NCBI RefSeq assembly: GCF_001006785.1
Contig: NZ_CDHO01000001.1
Coordinates: forward strand, 186,001 to 250,000
Source of the DNA: Hyphomicrobium_B sp001006785
Lineage (GTDB): Bacteria; Pseudomonadota; Alphaproteobacteria; Rhizobiales; Hyphomicrobiaceae
Length of the DNA: 64,000 nucleotides
Reading direction: 5' to 3'
The stretch's first letter is position 1; the number at the start of each line of letters is the position of its first letter. Shown piece by piece: positions 8,961-19,138 of the stretch. Below the pieces are notes generated by a model. That model did no database searches, had not been told where the DNA came from, and saw nothing but the letters and a program-made list of their open reading frames with translations. A program made the position numbers and the translations under genes.

Positions 8961-9488
8961 CTAGTCCTCGGCACGTTTTAGCGCTGCGATGATCAGGGCC
9001 TTGGCTTCGTCGGCGTGACCCCAGTGGTCGATCTTGGCCCATTTGTTGGGCTCGAGGTCCTTATAGTGCGCGAAGAAGTGCTCGATCTGCTCGATCGAAA
9101 TCGCGGGTAAGTCGGTGTAGGTCTTCACCGACTCGTAGCGCTTGGTCAGCTTGCTGGAAGGGACCGCGATGATCTTTTCGTCGCCGCCGCCGTCGTCTTC
9201 CATCACCAGAACGCCGACCGGGCGGCAGTTGATGATCGCGCCGGGAACGAGCGCACGCGTGTTGCAGACGAGAACGTCGATCGGATCGCCGTCGCGCGAT
9301 AGCGTGTGCGGAACGAAGCCGTAGTTTCCGGGATAGCGCATCGGCGTGTAGAGGAAGCGGTCGACGACAAGGGCGCCCGACGCCTTGTCCATTTCGTATT
9401 TGATGGGCTCGCCGCCCACGGGAACTTCGACGACGACGTTGATGTCTTCCGGCGGCGTGTTGCCGGGCTTGATTGCGTCAAGACGCAT
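8961..9488 (-). CDS. ppa: Inorganic pyrophosphatase (family I)
   Basis: The 175-residue soluble enzyme hydrolyses pyrophosphate to drive biosynthesis. Conserved residues seen are VVVEVPVGGEPIKYE, the phosphate-binding YPGNYGFVPHT and the metal-binding DGDPIDVLV. The start at 9488 is chosen over the open frame to 9581 because GGAAGG lies just upstream and this matches the usual family start. The 140-base gap to dapB holds no recognisable feature. Confidence 0.97.
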   Translation of the reverse strand: MRLDAIKPGNTPPEDINVVVEVPVGGEPIKYEMDKASGALVVDRFLYTPMRYPGNYGFVPHTLSRDGDPIDVLVCNTRALVPGAIINCRPVGVLVMEDDGGGDEKIIAVPSSKLTKRYESVKTYTDLPAISIEQIEHFFAHYKDLEPNKWAKIDHWGHADEAKALIIAALKRAED

Positions 9489-9607
9489 GGGCGACCTTCC
9501 GATTGAAGCAGGACTAGCGGGATTACTTTTGACGCGAATGGACGAGCGAGACAACGCCGCTAAGGTCGAATGCGCGGTCAAAATGAAAAGGCGAGGCGGT
9601 CGTCATA

Positions 9608-10114
9608 TCACCATTCGTAGGCGATCCGAGCGTTAACCGCATTCCCGAAGCGGACGCAAGCCTTGCGGGTCGCGCGGCCGCCGCAGCGAACGTAGAAGGC
9701 GCGGGCCCGTTCGTTTTCGACAAGCGCCCAGACGATCAAGCGTTCGAGACCGAGGCGGTCGAGCGTCGCCCGGCAGGCCTCGAACAGGTATTCCCCGATG
9801 CCGATACCCTGATAGATGGGCGCCAGGTAGAGTTCGTAGATTTCGCCGGTATCACGGCGTCCGCCGCGGGCGCGTCCGCACGTGGCATAGCCCGCGATAT
9901 GCTCGCCATGTTCGATGACGAGCAGATTATGTTCGGCGGCAATCGCGCGGCGCCACCACGTTGCGTCGCGCCGCTGAATTTCGTGTTCGAGATGGTGCGC
10001 CGGTAGAATGCCGGTATAGGCAAGGCGCCAGGATTCGCGAAAAATACGGGCCAGCGCCGGAGCATCGCTCGGACGGGCGTTACGCACAGTCACTTCCAGA
10101 CGCTGGTTCAACAT
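9608..10114 (-). CDS. GNAT family N-acetyltransferase
   Basis: The 168-residue protein has the GNAT layout: an N-terminal RNARPSDAPALARIFRESW helix, a central strand pair, and the acetyl-CoA loop around YLAPIYQGIGIGEYLFEA near residue 105, followed by LIVWALVENERARAFYVRCG. The substrate cannot be told from sequence. The start codon is the least certain part because no strong ribosome-binding site is seen. Confidence 0.85.
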   Translation of the reverse strand: MLNQRLEVTVRNARPSDAPALARIFRESWRLAYTGILPAHHLEHEIQRRDATWWRRAIAAEHNLLVIEHGEHIAGYATCGRARGGRRDTGEIYELYLAPIYQGIGIGEYLFEACRATLDRLGLERLIVWALVENERARAFYVRCGGRATRKACVRFGNAVNARIAYEW

Positions 10115-10170
10115 GAGCGCAGTCTAGCGCGGCGCGCGGAAAAACGCATCAGTGTCACATGGGCAATTGC

Positions 10171-10202
10171 AAATAAAAAACGCGAGGCAGGAGCCTCGCG
10201 TT
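10171..10202 (-). terminator. Intrinsic terminator of the phasin gene
   Basis: On the minus strand a perfect 10-bp stem (AACGCGAGGC 10179-10188 with GCCTCGCGTT 10193-10202, four-base loop) is followed by a T-rich tract ending near 10171. It lies 50 bases beyond the phasin stop. Confidence 0.9.
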
Positions 10203-10251
10203 CATGCGTCTCAAAGTGCCCCGATACGTCCGCCCGAAGGCAGCCGCGTGA

Positions 10252-10728
10252 TCAGCCGGCGGTTTTGAACTGCTCGAAAGACTTCGTCGTGGCGGCGCCA
10301 ACCGTCTCGAGAGCCTGCTTCGTAACTTTGTTCGAAAGCTCGAAGAGTTCCTTCGACTGCGAACCGGCGACCGCGAACTGCTGCTGCCAGTAGTTGGCCT
10401 GCAGGCGTGCGATTTCCGGGAAGGTGCGCGCACGGGCGATGGCCTGAGCGGCTTCGAAAGCAGCTTCCGTGTTGGCGAGCGTGTTGGCGACGATCTTCTC
10501 GCCGATCGACTTCGCGCCAGCCTGGGTCGTCAGGAGGACTTCCTCGGCAACCTTGGCGTTGTCCTTCGCGAGGGCAGCGAACTTATGGTACGCGTCGCGC
10601 GACTTCGCGATCGCATCTTCAGCGAATGCCGAGATGTTTTCCGGAACCTTGGCGTCCTTGCCAGCCGTAAACATTTCCTGGGCCTGACGGGTGAAGTCCT
10701 GGACTTGACGTGTGAAGACATCGTTCAT
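10252..10728 (-). CDS. Phasin family protein
   Basis: The 158-residue, almost wholly helical protein carries phasin features: MNDVFTRQVQDFTRQAQEMF at the start, then ARTFPEIARLQANYWQQQF and a C-terminal QALETVGAATTKSFEQFK. Phasins coat polyhydroxyalkanoate granules; no polymer-synthesis gene lies in this window. ATG 10728 has AGGAG eight bases upstream, better than the GTG at 10737. The gene has its own terminator and an upstream region with several palindromes, so it is probably expressed and regulated alone. Confidence 0.9.
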   Translation of the reverse strand: MNDVFTRQVQDFTRQAQEMFTAGKDAKVPENISAFAEDAIAKSRDAYHKFAALAKDNAKVAEEVLLTTQAGAKSIGEKIVANTLANTEAAFEAAQAIARARTFPEIARLQANYWQQQFAVAGSQSKELFELSNKVTKQALETVGAATTKSFEQFKTAG

Positions 10729-10821
10729 TGGGGACACTCCTCAGAAATTTGAAACGTTCTCTCAAAATGCGGTCGACGCTCGACGGCGAAACCTTGTCCA
10801 AGTATATAGATGATCGTTTTG

Positions 10822-10858
10822 TGCACCGCAATATCTTTTTTGCAGCGCGTCTGCAAAA
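10822..10858 (-). promoter_or_regulatory. Possible operator pair upstream of the phasin gene
   Basis: A TGC-N3-GCA dyad (10822-10830) lies just beside a perfect 8-bp inverted repeat TTTTGCAG / CTGCAAAA (10838-10845 and 10851-10858). PhaR, the usual repressor of phasin genes, binds TGC/GCA-rich dyads in related bacteria, so these are plausible PhaR sites; this is inference. Confidence 0.5.
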
Positions 10859-10893
10859 TTGGGTCGTTTAGTCTCGATTACGACTGGTTACTG

Positions 10894-10940
10894 CCTACTA
10901 AAGTAGGTTACCTTAACCCTCGCAGGTAGGTAAATACCTA
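10894..10940. promoter_or_regulatory. Two 14-bp palindromes of equal design
   Basis: CCTACT-AA-AGTAGG (10894-10907) and TAGGTA-AA-TACCTA (10927-10940) share a 6-2-6 layout with a central AA and lie 33 bases apart, about three helical turns. They sit between the helicase stop and the phasin promoter region. They could be paired sites for one dimeric regulator. Confidence 0.5.
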
Positions 10941-10976
10941 TCCACCATTTCGCACGTGCGAAACGGATTCGCCGAC

Positions 10977-12281
10977 TCAAGGTTCCGTCGGAAGTTGAGG
11001 AAAAACCTCGCGATAGCCTAGAGCGGCTGAGTCGAAGATGATGTCGCGGCGAGTCAGCGGCCGGGCCAGGGCGAGGCCCTGCATCGTCCGGCATCGCGAC
11101 AAAGCGACATAGGTCTGGCCGTGCGCGAACGTGCCGGTCCCGAGGTCAATGTAGACCTTATCCAGGGTCAACCCCTGCGCTTTATGGATCGTCAGCGCCC
11201 AGGCCAGGCGAAGCGGAAACTGTTTGAAGGTGCCCGCGACCGTTTCGACGATCTTTTCCGCCGACTGGTCGAAGGCATAGCGGCGGTGCTCCCAAGCGAC
11301 AGGCTCGACCTCGTATTCGCGGCCGTTGACTTCAACGAAGACCTGCTTGTCGGTAAGCCGAGAAATGCGGGCGATCGTGCCGTTGACCCAGCGTTTGTCC
11401 GGATCGTTTCGCAGCATCATGACCTTCGCGCCGGGCTTCAATTCGAGCGCCGGGTCAGCGGGCTCGATGTTGGCGTTGAAGTCGCCGGTGATCGTCGCGT
11501 TGAAGCGAACGGCGCGCTCGGGCAGCGCTTCGAGGTAGCGGTTGTTGATGCGTTTGGCGGCGGCGTTGGTGGTCGTCAGGATGACGTAGGGTTCGCCTTC
11601 GGCAAGGGTGCGGATCGGGCGCACGCAGGTGTTGATGAATGCGAGATCGCTGTCGCTGACATTGCCTTCGCGGACCGCATTCAGGACGCGGATCAAATCG
11701 TCGTCGGTCTGGCGGAAGATTTGCGTCAGTTCGAGCAGCGACGTGCCGGCGCCTTCTCGCAGCGCATCGATGAGGAAAAAGAACGGACTGCCGTGAGCCT
11801 CGGTGAGGTGCACGAGCACCTCGGGTTCCTGGATCACGGGCGGCAGCTGATGAAGATCAGCGAACAGAAGCACGCGGGCGCCGCCGAAGGCTTCGCGCGG
11901 ACGGCCGCGGTTCACGCGCATCGCGCGGTCGATGCCCCACATCAGATCCGAGCGCACCATCGAGGCTTCGTCGATGACGAGGAACTCGAGCTTGCGCATC
12001 ACGCGGCCGTTGCGGCTGCGCTTGATGTCGCTTTCCTGAATCAGGCGCGGCGGAAAACCGAAGAATGAGTGAATTGTCTGACCGCCAATGTTGATGGCGG
12101 CCAGACCCGTCGGGGCCAGTACAACCATGCGGTCGGCGTACACGTCGCGCAGCGCTTTCAGAAGCGTGGATTTTCCGGTGCCGGCGCGGCCAGTCACGAA
12201 AAGATTGCCGCCAGGCTGTTCCAGGAAGCTGGCCGCGCGTTCAAAGGCAGGGGTCGGCGTAACGCCTTTGGGCCAGATCAC
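10977..12281 (-). CDS. Pif1-like ATP-dependent DNA helicase
   Basis: The 434-residue superfamily 1B helicase has Walker A GRAGTGKST at 31-39, motif Ia APTGLAAINIGGQTIHS, Walker B VIDEASM at 102-108, motif III ADLHQLPPV, and the C-terminal motifs LTIHKAQGLTLDKVYIDLG and TYVALSRCRTMQGL. This is the standard bacterial Pif1 set, related to the RecD/TraA group but without a nuclease or relaxase domain. Pif1 enzymes unwind 5'-tailed and structured DNA. The gene is not part of a recognisable operon. Confidence 0.93.
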   Translation of the reverse strand: MIWPKGVTPTPAFERAASFLEQPGGNLFVTGRAGTGKSTLLKALRDVYADRMVVLAPTGLAAINIGGQTIHSFFGFPPRLIQESDIKRSRNGRVMRKLEFLVIDEASMVRSDLMWGIDRAMRVNRGRPREAFGGARVLLFADLHQLPPVIQEPEVLVHLTEAHGSPFFFLIDALREGAGTSLLELTQIFRQTDDDLIRVLNAVREGNVSDSDLAFINTCVRPIRTLAEGEPYVILTTTNAAAKRINNRYLEALPERAVRFNATITGDFNANIEPADPALELKPGAKVMMLRNDPDKRWVNGTIARISRLTDKQVFVEVNGREYEVEPVAWEHRRYAFDQSAEKIVETVAGTFKQFPLRLAWALTIHKAQGLTLDKVYIDLGTGTFAHGQTYVALSRCRTMQGLALARPLTRRDIIFDSAALGYREVFPQLPTEP

Positions 12282-12353
12282 GGCGAATCATCTTCCAGGC
12301 GATTTCGGGATCGAATCCACAATCGGAAAGCTCGCCATTCAAGTCAACGGAAA

Positions 12354-12387
12354 CAAAAACGCACGAGGCCCGCTGAGGTCTCGTGCG
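12354..12387 (-). terminator. Intrinsic terminator of the small secreted-protein gene
   Basis: On the minus strand an 8-bp stem CGCACGAG / CTCGTGCG (12360-12367 and 12380-12387) is followed by a short T run complementary to 12355-12359. It lies 27 bases after the stop at 12415. Confidence 0.75.
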
Positions 12388-12414
12388 CTGACCAAGTCCA
12401 GGGAGGAAAATTGA

Positions 12415-12672
12415 TCAGTCGGCGGTGATGCTGCGCAGCTTGAAGTCCTTATCGAACTTCAAGTCGTAGGCCGCGCCGTCCTTGCACTTGGCGTCGTCGA
12501 GTTCGTAGACGCCGGAGGCTTCAGTTTCCTTTTCCCATTTGCCGCCTTCACAGCCCCAGGCTGCGGCGGCTGCAGTCGCCTGCTTTTGTTCTTCTGCGCT
12601 CAAAGGCGCATCCGCCAGAGCTGGCAACGAAAGTGCGCAGACAAGGGAGGCAGCCAAAAGCATGCGTTTCAT
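12415..12672 (-). CDS. Small secreted protein, PepSY-like
   Basis: The 85-residue protein has a clear signal peptide (MKRMLLAASLVCALSLPALA) and a compact mature part of about 65 residues with one pair of cysteines (GCEGG and DAKCKDG). The end YDLKFDKDFKLRSITAD resembles PepSY-type beta strands. The start has AGGAGA seven bases upstream. Function is unknown; it is probably periplasmic. Confidence 0.75.
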   Translation of the reverse strand: MKRMLLAASLVCALSLPALADAPLSAEEQKQATAAAAAWGCEGGKWEKETEASGVYELDDAKCKDGAAYDLKFDKDFKLRSITAD

Positions 12673-12765
12673 CGGGAATCTCCTGTGATTGCTGGAATAA
12701 CCCCGAGTATGTGGGGTTCCGAATTATCCCAAGCAATCCGGGATTTTTTCCCGATCGCCGCTCTA

Positions 12766-14604
12766 TTATGCCGCGCCGCTCGCCCGTTCCGCTTCGCTCT
12801 TGCGGCTCTGGCGCTTGCGCTCGTTGGGATCGAGCCAGCGCTTGCGCAGGCGGATGGATTTCGGCGTCACTTCGACGAGTTCTTCGTCGGTGATGTAGCT
12901 CATGGCCTTTTCGAGCGTCAGACGCATCGGCGGGGTCAGCAGCACCGCGTCGTCCTTGCCGGAGGCGCGGACGTTGGTCAGCTTCTTGCCCTTGATGACG
13001 TTGACTTCGAGGTCGTTGTCGCGCGTGTGTTCGCCGACGATCATGCCTTCGTAAACCCGATCCTGCGGGTTGATCATGAAGGGACCGCGATCCTGCAAAT
13101 TGAAGATTGCGTAGGCGACCGCTTCACCCGGACTGTTCGAGATCAGAACGCCCGTCCGGCGTCCGGCGATCTCGCCCTTGAACGGTTTGTAGGAGTGGAA
13201 CAGCTTGTTCATGATGCCGGTGCCGCGCGTGTCGGAGAGAAGCTCCGACTGATAGCCGAGAAGGCCGCGCGTCGGGACGTGGAACACCATGCGCGTGCGT
13301 CCGCCGCCCGACGGCTTCATCTCCAGGAGATCGCCTTTGCGCTCGGCAAGCTTCTGCACGACGACGCCGGTGTAGTTGTCGTCGACGTCGATGATGACTT
13401 CCTCGATCGGTTCGAGGCGCTGTTTGGTTTCGGGGTCGATCTCGAACACGACCTTCGGCCGCGACACGGTGAGCTCGAAGCCTTCGCGGCGCATGTTTTC
13501 GATCAGGATGGCGAGCTGCAATTCGCCCCGGCCTGAGACGGTGAAGCTGTCCTTGTCCTCGTTTTCGAGAACGCGGATGGCGATGTTGCGCTCGGCTTCC
13601 TTGAGCAGACGATCGCGGATGACACGGCTTTGCACCTTGTCGCCTTCCTGTCCGGCGAACGGTCCGTCGTTGATACGGAAGTTCATCGACAACGTCGGCG
13701 GATCGACCGGCTGCGCGGGCAGCGGTTCCTCGACGGAGGGATCGACCAAGGAGTCGGCGACGTTCGCGAGGCTCATGCCTGCCAGCGCGATGATGTCACC
13801 GGCGCCAGCTTGCTCGACCGGTGTGCGTTCCAGGCCGTGAAACGCCAGAACCTTTTGCACGCGGAACTGTTCGAGCACCTTGCCGTCGCGATCGAGCGCC
13901 TTCAAAGCCTGGTTCGGCTTGACGGTGCCGGAGGTGATGCGGCCCGTCAGAATACGGCCGAGGAACGGATCGGCGTCGAGTGTCGTCGCCAACATGCGGA
14001 ATGGGCCGTCGTCGACGGCGGGCGGCGGCACATGCTCGAGGATCAGGTCGAACATCGGCGCGAGATTTTCTTTCGGGCCCGAGGGGTCGCGGGCCATCCA
14101 GCCGCTGCGGCCTGAGCCGTAGAGCACGGGGAAGTCGAGCTGCTCGTCGGTTGCGTCGAGATTGGCAAAGAGATCGAAGACTTCGTTCAGCACGTCGAGG
14201 TGGCGTTCGTCGGGGCGGTCGATCTTGTTGATCGCAACGATCGGGCGGAGGCCGCGCTTCAGCGCTTTGGAGACGACGAACTTGGTCTGCGGCAGCGGGC
14301 CTTCGGAAGCGTCGACGAGAACGATCACGCCGTCGACCATGTTCAGGATGCGCTCGACCTCACCGCCGAAGTCGGCGTGGCCTGGCGTATCCACGATGTT
14401 GATGTGCGTGCCCTTCCACTCGACGCTGGTGCACTTCGCGAGAATGGTGATGCCGCGTTCGCGCTCGATGTCGTTGGAATCCATGGCGCGTTCCGCAACC
14501 TTCTGGTTCTCGCGGAAGGAGCCGGATTGCTTCAAAAGCTCGTCGACCAGTGTCGTCTTGCCATGGTCGACGTGCGCGATGATCGCGATATTGCGAAGGG
14601 CCAT
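12766..14604 (-). CDS. typA: Ribosome-associated GTPase TypA/BipA
   Basis: The 612-residue translational GTPase acts in 50S assembly and stress adaptation. It has the P-loop AHVDHGKTT near residue 9, G2 RERGITI, G3 DTPGHADFGGEVER, G4 NKID, and the BipA-specific C-terminal domain ending VEVTPKSIRLRKR. The start at 14604 gives the classical MALRNIAIIAHVDHGKT opening; the frame is open a little further upstream. It carries a basic C-terminal tail (RKSEAERASG). Confidence 0.98.
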   Translation of the reverse strand: MALRNIAIIAHVDHGKTTLVDELLKQSGSFRENQKVAERAMDSNDIERERGITILAKCTSVEWKGTHINIVDTPGHADFGGEVERILNMVDGVIVLVDASEGPLPQTKFVVSKALKRGLRPIVAINKIDRPDERHLDVLNEVFDLFANLDATDEQLDFPVLYGSGRSGWMARDPSGPKENLAPMFDLILEHVPPPAVDDGPFRMLATTLDADPFLGRILTGRITSGTVKPNQALKALDRDGKVLEQFRVQKVLAFHGLERTPVEQAGAGDIIALAGMSLANVADSLVDPSVEEPLPAQPVDPPTLSMNFRINDGPFAGQEGDKVQSRVIRDRLLKEAERNIAIRVLENEDKDSFTVSGRGELQLAILIENMRREGFELTVSRPKVVFEIDPETKQRLEPIEEVIIDVDDNYTGVVVQKLAERKGDLLEMKPSGGGRTRMVFHVPTRGLLGYQSELLSDTRGTGIMNKLFHSYKPFKGEIAGRRTGVLISNSPGEAVAYAIFNLQDRGPFMINPQDRVYEGMIVGEHTRDNDLEVNVIKGKKLTNVRASGKDDAVLLTPPMRLTLEKAMSYITDEELVEVTPKSIRLRKRWLDPNERKRQSRKSEAERASGAA

Positions 14605-14745
14605 TGGAAACCTAGAGTTGAATCGGGGTGGGCGCCGCACTGCGGCGCAATATCGCCCGCACCTAGCATGATCGGCCGCCCTGCCGCTAGGGCAGCGGGT
14701 TTAAGGCTGGGTGCGGCTTATCAGTCGGCGGGAATACTGCCGGTT

Positions 14746-15525
14746 CTATAAAGGTTTTTCGGCCTGCGGTCGCTCGTTTTCCTCTTCGCGCGTTCGCAGA
14801 GCCGTCAGGAAGGCGTCGACCTCGGGCTTCTGCGCCGGTTCCCGCTCCAGGCGGCGGCGCTGATGATCCTGCATGATCCGTGCGGCCATGTCGGCGCCCG
14901 GAACCTTCAGGCGGCGTGCTCCGGAAATTAATAAGGGGCTTTGCGGTTCCTCTAGATCGAGTTCTTCGAGGAAGGTTTCGCGGAGCGCGAAGAAGGATTG
15001 CAGGATCGCCTCACGGACGAGGGTTTTCTGGTCCGCCGTCGCCTCCGGATTGATGCGCGGGTCGAGCGTCTGCAGCGCGCGGCGCATATCGTGCAGCGGG
15101 GCGTAGGGATAGAGCCCGACCAGCGTGCTGGTTTCGCCGGAGTTTTTGTACACGATGCGCATCGTGTCGATGGTCTCGCTGATCCTGTAGAAGGCGGCGA
15201 GATAATCGTCGGTGGCGAGATAAGGCTTCTCGCACGTCGACAGCAGAGCCGACTTGGTGCGCACGATGTTGCGCCATTCCTCTTCCAGGCTTTCGACGAA
15301 TTTCGAGCGCTTCTGGAAAATGTTCGAGAGATAGGCCACGCCGCCGGTCGCGATCAGCAGGGACATGTCGCGCATGAAGTCATAGACTTTATTGGCGGCG
15401 GACACGACGAACGGCGGAAGGCCGGAAGCGTCGTCGGCGAATTTCGAGGCGAGCAGAAGCAACAGCACGGCGGTCAGGAGCCAGTAGAGGCGTTTGAGCG
15501 TGCGGTTGACGGAAACGCGGGTCAT
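14746..15525 (-). CDS. Unknown membrane protein with two N-terminal helices
   Basis: The 259-residue protein has hydrophobic segments at about 11-27 (LYWLLTAVLLLLLASKF) and 52-68 (MSLLIATGGVAYLSNIF), followed by a charged, helical cytoplasmic region of about 180 residues. No known domain is recognised. It is probably real: the frame is long, codon use resembles the neighbours and both strands otherwise lack an alternative. It lies between typA and a site-2 protease, all transcribed leftwards. Confidence 0.65.
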   Translation of the reverse strand: MTRVSVNRTLKRLYWLLTAVLLLLLASKFADDASGLPPFVVSAANKVYDFMRDMSLLIATGGVAYLSNIFQKRSKFVESLEEEWRNIVRTKSALLSTCEKPYLATDDYLAAFYRISETIDTMRIVYKNSGETSTLVGLYPYAPLHDMRRALQTLDPRINPEATADQKTLVREAILQSFFALRETFLEELDLEEPQSPLLISGARRLKVPGADMAARIMQDHQRRRLEREPAQKPEVDAFLTALRTREEENERPQAEKPL

Positions 15526-15689
15526 CGGTCAGGCGTTCGATGTTGGGTGCCGGGCGGCGCGGGGGTTGGGAGAGTGTTCCGGACATTCTTGACCGGATCG
15601 CGACGGAGCGTTCGTAGAGGTGCTTGAGTTATGGCCGGGCAGCGCGCGTCTGGCAAATCGGCGAGAGTGGCGTGTGGATAGCCGAGGGG

Positions 15690-16424
15690 CTAAAGCTGCT
15701 CGGCATCGTCCGGCCGCTTCAGAATGGCCCAGTTCATGATGGCGATCTGGGCTCCGATCAGCATCAGCACGATATCGATGCGCAGGCCCGTCACGGCCGC
15801 CCAGAGCCCGACGATGACGCCGAGGCCGGCGATGATCTTGGCGGCAGTCGCGCGCGACGCAATCGTCGCGATGATGTCGCGATAGATGCGACCGCCGTCG
15901 AGCGGGAACGCCGGCAGAAGATTGAATATCGCCATCGCGAGATTGACGCGCGCGAGCGTAACGGTCGCATACGCCAGCCACGGTGTCTCGCTCATCCAGT
16001 CGGGCCGATCGGTTAAGTGGAAGTAACCGGCGCCAGAGATTTCCGGCGAGCCGAGCAGCCGCCAGAGCGCGAAAAAGATCGCGGCGTTTGCCAATGGTCC
16101 CGCGAACAGAATGATGACGTTCGCCAGCGTCGAGCGCGGCACGTCGAGCATGCGCGCGTAGCCGTAAAATCCGCCGACGAGAATTTCACCCACGGGAACG
16201 CCGAATAACCGCGCCAGCGCCGCGTGACCAAGTTCGTGAAACAGCACCGACAGGAAGACGCCGACGATGATGGCAGCGAACGCTGGCCCTGCAATTGCCA
16301 GGGGCGCCTGTTGCAGGATCCCTAGCAGCAACAGCGGCACGAAGACGAACGTGACGTCGATCCGGACCGGAATGCCGCCGATCCGGAACAACTCGAGGCG
16401 CGGCGTATCGTCGATGAAGTTCAT
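15690..16424 (-). CDS. Site-2 protease family (M50) membrane metalloprotease
   Basis: The 244-residue integral membrane protein has the zinc motif FHELGHAALA near residue 63 and the second metal-ligand motif NLLPAFPLDGGRIYRDI near 190. These define the SpoIVFB-like branch of M50. Such proteases cut within the membrane; the substrate here is unknown. GGAGG nine bases upstream supports ATG 16424. No PDZ or CBS domain is attached, and the protein is shorter than RseP. Confidence 0.9.
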   Translation of the reverse strand: MNFIDDTPRLELFRIGGIPVRIDVTFVFVPLLLLGILQQAPLAIAGPAFAAIIVGVFLSVLFHELGHAALARLFGVPVGEILVGGFYGYARMLDVPRSTLANVIILFAGPLANAAIFFALWRLLGSPEISGAGYFHLTDRPDWMSETPWLAYATVTLARVNLAMAIFNLLPAFPLDGGRIYRDIIATIASRATAAKIIAGLGVIVGLWAAVTGLRIDIVLMLIGAQIAIMNWAILKRPDDAEQL

Positions 16425-16480
16425 GGCGACAAGCCTCCGGCAAGACGCATCGTTTCGTCAAGCCGAGGCGGCAAGTTTTG

Positions 16481-17008
16481 TCACTCGCCGCGGCGGATGA
16501 CGAATTTGACCGAGTCCGTCGGGATGCCGCTGATCTCGACCGTGACCGGGCCTTCGCCCATCGGGAAACGGATGCTTTTGCGGACGCCGTCGCAATCGGT
16601 CTTGCTCGTGTGTGCGGCGGATTTCAGAGTCTTGCCGCCTTGCACGACGTCAACCCAGCTGCGGACGGGAAGAGAGATCTGATAAATGCCCGGCTCGCCG
16701 ACGCTTTCAAACGTCACAGCGCCGCCGAACTGGCTATTGTCGGCTTCCTTGCGGCGGCGGCTCTGATCGGCTGTGAATTTGACCTCGTCCATCGGCAGCA
16801 GCGACAGCTGGATGGCTTTTGCAGGCGGCTGCTTCAGCGAGCCGCCGGACGCCACGGGTTCGCTGTCGGCGGCTTTCAGCCATTGCAATTCGGTTGCGAC
16901 CGGCCAGGCGAAAGTTTCGCAGCCACCCGGCTCGGCGGCATAGGCGTTCAACGGCACCAGGCATGCCATCGCCGCAGCGGCGATCCAGATCGATCTCTGC
17001 ATTTTCAT
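16481..17008 (-). CDS. Unknown secreted protein
   Basis: The 175-residue protein has a signal peptide (IWIAAAAMACLVPLNAYA, cut before AEPGGC) and a mature domain with two cysteines, one in GGCETFAWPV and one in KTDCDGV. The beta-rich middle contains ISLPVRSWVDVVQGGKTL. No family name is offered. It starts two bases after the stop of the TOBE protein gene upstream, so the two are probably co-transcribed. Confidence 0.7.
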   Translation of the reverse strand: MKMQRSIWIAAAAMACLVPLNAYAAEPGGCETFAWPVATELQWLKAADSEPVASGGSLKQPPAKAIQLSLLPMDEVKFTADQSRRRKEADNSQFGGAVTFESVGEPGIYQISLPVRSWVDVVQGGKTLKSAAHTSKTDCDGVRKSIRFPMGEGPVTVEISGIPTDSVKFVIRRGE

Positions 17009-17010
17009 GT

Positions 17011-17217
17011 CTAGTCTATCGCAACCATGACGTCGGAGGATTTGATGACCGCTGATGCCGTCATGCCTTTGACGAGGCCGAGATCGTCAACGGACTCGTT
17101 CGTGATCGAGGCGGTGACAATCGTGCCGCCGACATCGATGCGGACGTGAGCGGTCGTCACGCCTTTGACGATGTCGACGATTTTACCCTTGAGGACGTTC
17201 CTGGCGCTGATCTTCAT
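17011..17217 (-). CDS. TOBE-domain molybdate-binding protein (molbindin)
   Basis: The 68-residue protein is a single TOBE/Mop domain: MKISARNVLKGKIVDIVKG at the start, then TTAHVRIDVGG and a C-terminal VKGMTASAVIKSSDVMVA. Such molbindins bind oxyanions such as molybdate and tungstate and buffer them in the cytoplasm. No mod transporter gene is nearby. It is followed at once by the secreted-protein gene at 17008. Confidence 0.92.
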   Translation of the reverse strand: MKISARNVLKGKIVDIVKGVTTAHVRIDVGGTIVTASITNESVDDLGLVKGMTASAVIKSSDVMVAID

Positions 17218-17249
17218 GGCGGCTCCGGCGTTGTCGCGCTGATCTATCT

Positions 17250-18109
<860 letters not shown>

Positions 18110-18110
<1 letters not shown>

Positions 18111-19138
18111 CAGGCCGGCTCCTGTTGGGTGATGCAGTGGAACGAGCCGCCGCCCGCTTCGCCACAGCCGAGCAGGCCGCGCGACGACACGCCGACGACG
18201 GCGCGATCCGGGAATACGGTTTGCAGGGCCTGCAGTGCGTCGGCTTCGGTCGCCGTTCCGTAGATCGGCACGACGACGACGCCGTTGGCGATGATGAAGT
18301 TCATGTGCGACGCGGGCGAAACTTCGCCGAGCGCGTTGTGATAAAGGCCGACACCCGGAATGCGGATGACGTCGAGCTTGCGGCCCGCGGCGTCGGTTTC
18401 GCGCGCGAGCGTCGCGGCTATGGCGTCGAGCGTCGCGGCGTTCGGATCGTCGGGTCCGGCGGGCGCCTGACAGACGACGCGGCCCGGCGCCACGAAGCGC
18501 GCGATGTTGTCGACGTGGCCGTCGGTGTGATCGTTTTTCAGACCTTCGTCGATCCAGATGACTTTCTTAGCCCCGAAAGCTTCGCGCAGCGCGGCCTCGG
18601 CTGCTTCCTTCGACCAGCCGTTGCGGTTCGGGTTCAGAAGCGTCTGCCGCGTCGTCAGGATCGTGCCTTCGCCGTCGTGATCGACCGCGCCGCCTTCGAG
18701 CACGAAGTCGAAACGACGGATGGGCGTCCTGGCGATGCTGGCAACGTGATCGCCAACGGTTGCGTCGTCGGGCAGATCGTACTTGCCGCCCCAGCTGTTC
18801 GTCCTGAAGCGTAGCGCGACGACGCCTTCAGGCGTCTGAGCAAAGATCGGTCCGGTATCGCGCAGCCAGATGTCGCCGTACTTCGCCGGGATGATTTCCG
18901 CGACGTCGATCGGCAGTGCTGCGCGCGCGGTCGCCTCGGCTTCATCGCCGTTGGCAAGCACGCGGACCTTGTTGCCGGCGATGCTCAGCGCGCGGACCAG
19001 CGCGGCCACGTCGCGGCGCGGCGCTTCGAGATCGTCGTTCCACTCGGCCGGATCGGCGGGCCATGCCGTCCAGATCGCTTTCTGCGGCGCCCATTCCGAA
19101 GGCGTTACGATGGGGGTGTTGGCAGGGGCCGTCGTCAT
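18110..19138 (-). CDS. aguA: Agmatine deiminase
   Basis: The 342-residue enzyme converts agmatine to N-carbamoylputrescine. It shows the family pattern SEWAPQKAIWTAWPADPAEW, the WLRDTGPIF motif, FVLEGGAVDHDGEGT, DGHVDNIARF and the catalytic Cys in GGGSFHCITQQ at the extreme C-terminus. Start 19138 is the first ATG that gives the usual family opening. It forms a two-gene unit with aguB. No agmatine-producing arginine decarboxylase is present in the window. Confidence 0.96.
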
